Below, one piece after another: positions 32,558-39,427 of a stretch of 39,427 bases of DNA (positions are counted from its first letter, which is position 1; every line of letters begins with the position of its first letter). The notes under the pieces were generated by a model. The model worked only from the letters and a program-made list of their open reading frames with translations, ran no database searches and was not told where the DNA came from. Made by a program: the position numbers and the translations under genes. Source of the DNA: Fragilariopsis cylindrus CCMP1102 (lineage: Eukaryota > Bacillariophyta > Bacillariophyceae > Bacillariales > Bacillariaceae); the NCBI GenBank assembly GCA_900095095.1, contig FMBT01000200.1, positions 1 through 39,427 on the forward strand. Reading direction: 5' to 3'.

Positions 32558-33159
32558 TAACAGTAAAAAAAAAGTAAAATTGTTCTACAGATTCTGAATT
32601 CTAAACTCATATTCGACACGAATCGATTCAAATCGATCGCGTCTATCACTTTCAATGCATTTATTCCTTTTACATGGCTTTTGTGAACGCTTCGCAAAAG
32701 ATCATGACGCAGCTTGATAGAATAAATAATATAACTACAACCATCATTTTTCTATTTTAATCCAGATGGATTCATCATTCCACTAGCTAGCTCCTACAAG
32801 ACAAGATTCGAAGAATTATTGTAATATCTCACAATCTTGTGTTATTCATAACTATGATTTTTTAGTATATGTTCTTCATAAATGATCTCATTTATTATCT
32901 TCCTACAAAAGCAACTAAATCTGCTCACCCCCATATTTTGTACTACACTACTACATAGCATTTTACCACAATTAGATACTGTAGTACAAATACAACTAGG
33001 CACAACACGTCCAGTTAGTTCACTTCTTTCGTTCTCATTTCGCTGGTCAGATTCTATTCATTTAATCTGTTTTTATAATATGTTAAATTTAGTACTAGTC
33101 TGATATATAATAATATATAATATATAGTATACAAAGAAACAAAACATAACGTTATTATT
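32558..33159. other. Convergent intergenic region
   Basis: AT-rich sequence between the pseudo-receiver and Rieske genes, with a TATAATATA-rich tract at 33103-33131. A 73-codon frame at 32882-33103 is AT-rich, hydrophobic text with no family features. No gene supported. Confidence 0.5.
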
Positions 33160-34318
33160 CTAACCGATCAACAAACTGACTTTTTCATCGTCCATGAACT
33201 TGTATGGTGGGACCTCCAAGTTAAGCGGAGCCGGTCCTTTTCGGATTCTTCCTGAAATATCATAATGCGATCCGTGACAAGGACAAAACCATCCATTATA
33301 ATCTCCAGCGTTGGAGACAGGAACACAACCCAAGTGGGGACAAATGGCAATAACAATAATCCACTCATCCGTTAGAACCCGATCTTCATCGGTTTCAGGA
33401 TCACGCAGATTACTCATTGGAACCATCCGAACTTCTTCTATTTCATTCTGTAATCGTTTTCGGATGAAGATGGGTTTACCACGCCACTTCACGGTCAATG
33501 TCTCACCGAATTCAATTTTACTCAAATCGAAATCGGCTGTGGCTAATGCAGCTGCTGAGGCAGAAATTGAAAGAGAGGCAACCAATTTCACTACAAGCAA
33601 CCGAGCCGCAGAAGCATATGCGAATCGGACAGTTGTTAACATAAGATAGGCAAAGGCACGACGCTCAGGTTCCTCTACCTTGTTGATCCGATCGTCGTAA
33701 AATGCATTATCGACGCTACCATAATCGTCCAAAGTTTCTACGCCGGAAGGAATAGGAACTGATGGACCACTACCGCTACTTGCCCATGAAGAGGAAGTAT
33801 TTGTGAAGGCCCGAAGTCCTGTAAATGACGTAGCTATTAGTGCATATCGTGGTTGGTTACAAGAGAAGAAGCGGAAGTTTAAAAATTATGATTGATGGAA
33901 ACGAGAAAAAAAGAAACAACATATGAAACAAATTAATTTGTAAGCCTACTACGAGAGATGATGACGTTGATCCTTAATAGCCACGGGGTAAACTACCGGT
34001 ACTGGTATCATGTATGTTGGTTCTAATGTTGTTATTCAAAGAAATCGCCATGGTTATTGTGAACAGATGGATTGCATTGAACTATCACTTTTTCTTCAAC
34101 GAATTCTACTCTGCCTTTTCAGTCACGAGTTCAACACGCATTCTGTTTCCAATTTTTTTTTTGACGACGATGGTATTAGGGCATGCCCAATCGATCATCT
34201 CGTGTCCTTTACTGAAACGTTACTTACTCGAAGATAATGTATTTGGTCTTACTGCACTTTGAATCGATCTGAATGCTTGCGGCGCTAAACGCCGTGATGA
34301 AATACGAAGAGCATTCAT
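33160..34318 (-). CDS. UQCRFS1: Mitochondrial Rieske iron-sulfur protein of the cytochrome bc1 complex
   Basis: The Rieske subunit carries electrons from ubiquinol to cytochrome c1 in complex III. The main exon (from about 33818 down to the stop at 33160) encodes an Ala/Ser-rich pre-sequence end, the membrane helix (VRFAYASAARLLVVKLVASL region) and the soluble domain with both [2Fe-2S] boxes: CPHLGCVP and CPCHGSHYDISGRIRKGPAP. The Cys and His ligands and disulfide Cys are all present. The usual Thr of CTHLGC is Pro here. There is no ATG in this frame. A likely first exon is 34318-34253: ATG, then 22 residues with Arg and no acid (MNALRISSRR start), a good mitochondrial targeting peptide, ending at a GTAAGA donor. 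The best acceptor (TTTACAG, exon from 33818, with a CTAAT branch-like word upstream) leaves the join one base out of phase, so one base may be missing, or a further small exon exists. The identity is certain; the 5' structure is tentative. Confidence 0.85.
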
Positions 34319-34940
34319 GGTATTAGTACCTCTTTATTGTGTGTCGGTTATGGGGGCAATGGACATCTGCTGTTAACGCTTTTGACGTTGTAAAGTAAAA
34401 CATCACGAAAAGACGTGCGTGAGTTTTCTGGGTGTTTTCTTTAGTTTTTACTTCGAAAGGGACCCGGAAGCTTAAATAAAGGGGGCAACTTCCCAGGGGA
34501 TAAATCATTAGCAAACTATGAATAAGCTCACTCTTTATAACACACAATTTTTTACTACTGTAGTAGTCTATTGTCATCAATAACTAGTATAGAGGGTTTT
34601 AGCAGTCTAGTGAGGTTAGGCAGCTAGACAAGACGCATTTACAACGAATGGTCGACAGCAATTAGGCCACTACGAAGTATATTCTGCATATTTAATTTGT
34701 ACTATGTCGTTTTCCTACTAACTTAAGTGCCCAAAATTTTCACTAACAAATACTGTGAAAAAATGCAATACCTTGGACTGCAAAAAAGAGTTGGATCATA
34801 GAAAATTTGTAGTAAACAAAATACATCAACATTTAATTGTTATGTAGGAAGTTGAACATTGCGGAGAAGGAAGTACTTTTAGATCGGTTATTTCGTACCA
34901 CGTCGGGGGGTATCAACTTATTCTCTATTAAAATCATGAT
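34319..34940. other. Intergenic region between two minus-strand genes
   Basis: Presumably the Rieske promoter and the 3' UTR of the zinc-finger gene. No gene or clear element seen. Confidence 0.5.
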
Positions 34941-36689
34941 CTACATAAGATTTCCTAACTCAAACAATGCCTCTTGCTTAATGCCAAGGTCCTTGAGGTC
35001 TTGTTCTAGTTCGATAACAATCGCATTCTGAAGATTCTTTTTGTAACTCGTTAGGAATCTCTTGATCTCCCTTGTTCTATACCTTTTCTGTGCATCTTCA
35101 ATCTGCTCAGGTGTTGCGTAGTAGCTTCCTGTAGCTGTTTCATTCAGAAGACATTGCCGAACATGTTCGTGTGCTCCTCTAGAACTTGAGGTTTTTTGAT
35201 GGCAATATGCACAGAAATTGCCTTCGCAACGCCTGCACTGAATGGCCATGCAGCCGGCAAAGTCGAAGTAGGCGTTTTCACAATGAGGACATCGTAAATT
35301 CAGTACCGTGTCTCTAGCTTCACGGGCCAGATTCTTTGCCTCGACGAGAAGTCTTGACTCGGCATTACCATGTGTGGCTAGAACTTCAGCAACTGCCGAT
35401 TGCAAGCGCTCGTTAAATATATTGTTCATCTCCTCAGTTTTCCTAGTTACTTTTGCATCCACAATTGCTTTCTGGTATTGATCATAAACTTCATCGGATA
35501 GATTTGAAGATATATCTTTCTTTTTATATGGAGCATTGCATTCGGGACAGAGAAGCGAACAGTCTTTTCTATTGGATAGCTGAAGAATTTGCGACTTAAC
35601 AAGTGAGTCAAAGCATTGCTCGCCATCCTCCTCTCCTTTTGAACAATAGAAATGCCTATTTTCACATATTATTCCTTGATCCATATTAAAGCTTTCACAG
35701 CAGCACCCGCATGAGTAAAAATTATCATACCCCTCACGTTCGATCCAGAATTTTAGTTTGTCAACAGCATTTTTCAGTAAAAGTTCTGCAGTATTCGCTC
35801 CATCTCCTTTCCCGCGGACAGCAGTCATTCGCAACTTTCCATGGGACAGATATTGAATCAATAGGTTCTTTGATGGCGAAATATCACTCGTTTTGAGTTC
35901 CCGAAGATTTGAAATAATTCTTTTGCCGTATGTTAAGATGCGGCTGACAAAATAAGGCGATGATTCGTCCAGAAGACTCTGTATGCGTGCCCGTATGCCA
36001 TCAAGATCGATACTTCGAATAATCAGCTTGTTAACAATCTTCCGATCGACTGTTCCGAGGCATTCCTCAAAGGCAGCCTCCTGAATGCGGGAGAAGAGTT
36101 CATTTGATCGATTCACAGCAAACCAGAGATGTTCGGCAATCTTCAAAGACACCTTAGTTGGTGATAGATGTATTTCTTTCCAGGCCTTCATTGCTAAAAT
36201 GTCGAAGTTAGGTTTTCCTTGTGACAATGAAGACAAGTCTAATGAAGAAGCAAGCGTTTTCGTAGGCAGAGCTGGCTGAAAAAAATCTATATAGTAAGAC
36301 TCTGAAGCGTCCTCCCGATTTCTCAACTGAATATCAGAATGTGCTCTACCGCATCTCTTGCCAAACACACAGTTCGTACTATTGCGGCAAGAACCAGTTC
36401 GAAATACTATGGGATGATACAAAGTTTCAACGAGATTCAAACAACTTCCATCATCAGGGCTGTAATATGTTTGATAAGGATTTCGGCGTTGGTCGTCTTT
36501 ATGTGGATGATACTTTTCGCATAGGCGAAAATCGTGGTTGGAATCAGCTCTATCACAAGGTTTAGTTTTGTAGGACTCCAAGAAACGTCGAATTTCAGAC
36601 TCAGTCTCTTGTCGAGCCTTGGTACGATGGACACGATTGTCCACAGAACGACCTTTTGATCTGCCTGCTTTCACTGCTTCCCAACTCAT
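34941..36689 (-). CDS. CCCH zinc-finger protein with C-terminal RING/IBR-type domain
   Basis: A clean 582-residue single-exon frame. Residues about 40-118 resemble the arginine-rich CCCH fingers of plant TZF proteins: YKTKPCDRADSNHDFRLCEK with HPHKDDQRRNP, then ETLYHPIVFRTGSC, CVFGKRCGRAHSDIQLR. Such fingers bind RNA. The middle (120-320) is helical and unassigned. Residues about 327-384 form a RING- or U-box-like zinc module (CGCCCESFNMDQGIICENRH, CF, CPEC), and 467-496 an IBR-like module (CPHCENAYFDFAGCMAIQC, CRRC, CAYCHQ), followed by a His/Cys pair (HEHVRQC). Together these suggest a RING-between-RING-like ubiquitin ligase, though a complete RING2 with its catalytic Cys is not evident. 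The combination would couple RNA recognition to ubiquitylation; that is inference. The ATG at 36689 is the first in frame. Confidence 0.75.
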   Translation of the reverse strand: MSWEAVKAGRSKGRSVDNRVHRTKARQETESEIRRFLESYKTKPCDRADSNHDFRLCEKYHPHKDDQRRNPYQTYYSPDDGSCLNLVETLYHPIVFRTGSCRNSTNCVFGKRCGRAHSDIQLRNREDASESYYIDFFQPALPTKTLASSLDLSSLSQGKPNFDILAMKAWKEIHLSPTKVSLKIAEHLWFAVNRSNELFSRIQEAAFEECLGTVDRKIVNKLIIRSIDLDGIRARIQSLLDESSPYFVSRILTYGKRIISNLRELKTSDISPSKNLLIQYLSHGKLRMTAVRGKGDGANTAELLLKNAVDKLKFWIEREGYDNFYSCGCCCESFNMDQGIICENRHFYCSKGEEDGEQCFDSLVKSQILQLSNRKDCSLLCPECNAPYKKKDISSNLSDEVYDQYQKAIVDAKVTRKTEEMNNIFNERLQSAVAEVLATHGNAESRLLVEAKNLAREARDTVLNLRCPHCENAYFDFAGCMAIQCRRCEGNFCAYCHQKTSSSRGAHEHVRQCLLNETATGSYYATPEQIEDAQKRYRTREIKRFLTSYKKNLQNAIVIELEQDLKDLGIKQEALFELGNLM

Positions 36690-37178
36690 CGTTCGAAATA
36701 ATGAATGCGGTGAGAATTTACCTGATAATTAATGCATAAAAAATAAATCGATTATTAGTACAGGTGCAAGTGAAAACCCGAAAATCTCATCGGCATTTTA
36801 TAAAACTAAACGTAGTACATTGTACTTAGTAGGTGTTTGTATTTATTTCGCCACTCTCGTACGTCTAGTACGTTACTGAACGAGCAACCAATCAGAAACG
36901 AGCTATTGAAAAAGAAAAAAGTCTAGCGTATAGAAAAAGTTTCCTCAGCTTCTTCATACGCCACGGAGTTTGAAGGCCGACGCCATTTGCGCATACCATT
37001 TCATTTCTTTGAGTAAAAATATCTGGTCTACGAAAAAGATAAACGTATGCATGATTTCATTATGCGCTTTGATTATTTTAGTTTATGAATTGTTGCATTA
37101 AAATGACAAGAGGTACATTAGAAACATAACACGACTCTCCCCTCCCTCTGTGTGCCATTTATCTGATCAATTAATTCT
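36690..37178. other. Intergenic region between two minus-strand genes
   Basis: Promoter region of the zinc-finger gene and 3' end of the CobN gene. GTAC-rich words occur at about 36815-36875. On the minus strand about 37118-37205, a second reading frame continues the CobN protein (see that entry). No other gene seen. Confidence 0.5.
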
Positions 37179-39427
37179 TTAACTTGGTCGCTCAGACCGT
37201 CCTTCCAACATCGTATCCGCTTTGAGAAGTGTTTGCCGTAATGCTTCCAAGGTTTCAGGGTTCGGTTCGGCCCACATACCTCGTTGCGCAGCTTCAAGTA
37301 ATCGCTCCGAAACTCCCGCCAACGCCCACGGGTTACTTTCCTCATAGAAGTCTTGCGTACTTTTGTCTAGCGCATATGATTGCGCTATCTGCTCATACAT
37401 GAAGTCGCTAACCACATCAGCAGTTGCATCAAACCCAAAGAGATAATCAACTGTTGCGGCCATCTCTGATGCTCCTTTATAGCCATGTCGACTGATGCTT
37501 TCCAGCCATTTGGGGTTGACGACCCGAGTGCGATAAACCCGCATGGTTTCCTCTTTGATATCTCGTACTTTCGGCTTGGCAGGATTTGAGGAATCACCAA
37601 AGTAGCCTTTTGGTTGTTTCCCAGACAAAGCCTTAATTGTAGCAATCATCCCGCCGTGAAATTGAAAATAATCATCACTATCAAAAATATCATGCTCACG
37701 GTCGTCTTGGTTGTGGATAGCAACTTTCACAGTGGTAAGTCGATGAGTAAATTCGTTTTTCGCTTCAACCCCTTCGGGTTCGCCCTTGCTGTACGCATAG
37801 CCTCCCCAGTTGATATAACATTTTGCGAAGTCTGACTCATCCTTCCAGTTTTGAGCTTCTATTAAATCGAGGATTCCGATTCCATATGCACTTTTTATCA
37901 GGACATTATGAAAGTTGAGAGGGAGAGAGAAAGTAAAAGATGAGGTACAAGGTATGTGTTGTATATATGAATTCGATCCGGTTGTTTTTGAGTAATATGT
38001 TTGTTGCTGTCTTTGGTATGCAATGCTGTTAAGCTCTAATGATAATAAGTTGCACGTTTTTCTGTTACATACCCTGGTGGACAACCAAAGACCCGATAAC
38101 GAGCTGAGGATTCATTTGTATCTTTGTCAACGATATCTTCCAAATAATGTTTACGAATGAAATTTTGTTCAAGTGGTTCATTCGCATCAATCGCAAGGTT
38201 GACGGCGTCATCGAGCAAAGTAATCAGATGGGGGAAGGCATCTCGGAAAAAACCACTAATTCGTATGGTGACATCTATGCGAGGGCGACCAAGTTCGGAT
38301 AGCGGGATTAGTTCGATCCCAGTAACGCGGTGGTTCTCCTTTTGCCAAGTAGGTTTCACGCCAAGAAAAGCGAATATTTCAGCGATATCGTCGCCGTGAG
38401 TACGCATTGCTGCGGTACCCCAAACACTAATTGCGACATGCTCCGGGTAGACTCCTGATTCGGTAAGATAGCGAGCCAAGACTTCCTTTGCCAATCCCTT
38501 GCCCACTTCCCAAGCAGCCATGCTCGGTAACGCGTTTGGATCGACAGAGTAAAAGTTGCGCCCTGTCGGTAGCAAATGAGCCATCCCTCGTGTCGGAGAA
38601 CCGCTCGGTCCGGCGGGGATAAATTCACCATTCAGTGCGGTGATCATATGCTTAATCTCTGCGGTGGTGCCTCGTAGTGACGGAACGAGAGATTCGCAAA
38701 CAAAGTTCAGCACTTCACATAGATCAAAGGTTTCAGCATGATCAGCAAGTCCATCAAAGGTTTGGCCTATGGCATGGGGAACTCGCTCGATATCAAAATG
38801 ATGCTGATCCAATAGAGTCAATATATGTTTGACTAATTCATCGATTGTCTCAATAGCATCGCCCGCAGTGGCGAGAGGCCGATCAGCCAAACGTACGAGC
38901 ATAGGTGGAAGATTATTCAAACGCTCTCCCAGGTTGGATAACAACTCAGTTGAATCGAGACCAAATATTTTAGATACTGCATGGCGTATAGACGGTATAT
39001 CTAAATTAGGTAACCGAGTTAAAGCTTGCAGTGTATCCACCATAGAGTCGCCTTCTGGAACCTGACCCAAAATATGTAACCCATCTCTTATTTGCGCCCC
39101 AGCTAATTCACACAAATATCCATCCATAGATTCCATTAGATGGGCGAAATCTTTACCATCCATCTTTGCGAGAGCAACGGGTGTTCCGTCTTTATTCAAA
39201 CTTCCGTCCCACTCTTCATGCTCATGCTCATGCTCGTGATTGCGGTGGCCTTCAGTTTCGTCGTCGTTATTTTCATGATGGTGATTATGTTCGTGGTGGT
39301 CATCGTTTTTGTCGCTACTTTTATGATGGTTGTGGCTGTGTTCGTGGTTATCTTCTTTTTCGTCTTTATTTTCCTTGTGATTATGTCCATGGCTATGCTC
39401 ATGATGGACTTTCGTTTTTTCGTTTTC
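37179..39427 (-). CDS. cobN: CobN-like cobaltochelatase large subunit, C-terminal part, with histidine-rich segment; runs off the window
   Basis: CobN is the large subunit that inserts Co(II) into hydrogenobyrinic acid diamide in aerobic cobalamin synthesis; it is related to ChlH/BchH of magnesium chelatase. The frame is open from the window edge (39427) to 38073, then an intron 37891-38072 (donor GTATGT, acceptor AAAAAG), then an exon to TAA at 37179. The spliced junction reads [17 protein letters not shown], as in the family. Other family blocks are [57 protein letters not shown] and [20 protein letters not shown]. Near the upstream edge (about 39205-39427) lies a His/Glu/Asp-rich stretch ([23 protein letters not shown]), typical of metal-binding loops. 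The C-terminal end is uncertain: about 37205 a change of one extra base would replace GRSERPS by a longer tail ([18 protein letters not shown]) ending at 37118. A decayed partial copy sits at 10674-10940. Confidence 0.9.

Overview
This is nuclear DNA from a photosynthetic or formerly photosynthetic stramenopile, most likely a low-GC pennate diatom. The inference rests on short GT-AG introns (79 to 495 nt, mostly 80-180), proteins full of Asn, Ser, Asp and Gln runs, a Pro-Thr-Arg linker with 'GDCCP..GTFL.CC' cysteine units of the kind seen in diatom surface proteins, a eukaryotic tRNA-Arg, and gene types such as ionotropic glutamate receptor-like channels and GABA-B-like receptors. I cannot name the species from the sequence alone.

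Layout: 1-302 is the 3' end of an acidic protein (+). 1340-4239 is a golgin-84-like Golgi tether (+). 4793-5830 is a type II membrane sulfotransferase (-). 6996-9619 is a six-exon secreted protein with two fasciclin (FAS1) domains (+). 9620-12215 is gene-poor and holds a decayed fragment of a CobN gene (10674-10940, -) and a tRNA-Arg(UCU) gene (11544-11615, -). 12216-14182 is a TspO/MBR-like multipass membrane protein (+). 14704-16298 is a DNAJB12/14-type ER J-protein (-). 17791-19719 is an unknown protein with repeated 'WL' motifs (+). 20223-20816 is a small unknown gene (-). 21377-24381 is an ionotropic glutamate receptor-like channel (+), facing a class C GPCR with two tandem sugar-type periplasmic binding domains (25214-28626, -). 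30070-32557 is a low-complexity protein with a degenerate receiver domain (+). 33160-34318 is the mitochondrial Rieske iron-sulfur protein (-). 34941-36689 is a CCCH zinc-finger plus RING/IBR protein (-). 37179 to the window edge is a CobN-like cobaltochelatase large subunit with a histidine-rich segment (-).

The genes do not form one pathway; this is ordinary mixed eukaryotic gene content (Golgi and ER housekeeping, respiration, adhesion, signalling, metal chelation). The most suggestive neighbourhood is the convergent pair of 'neurotransmitter-type' receptors at 21-29 kb.

A window-wide peculiarity governs the annotation. About seven genes are interrupted by apparent frameshifts, and nearly all (about 17) are in the same direction, as if single bases were missing, often in A runs or low-complexity tracts. 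Other long genes are clean. I read this mainly as base drop-out in a long-read assembly rather than gene decay, so I give those genes as single features and state where the frame changes.
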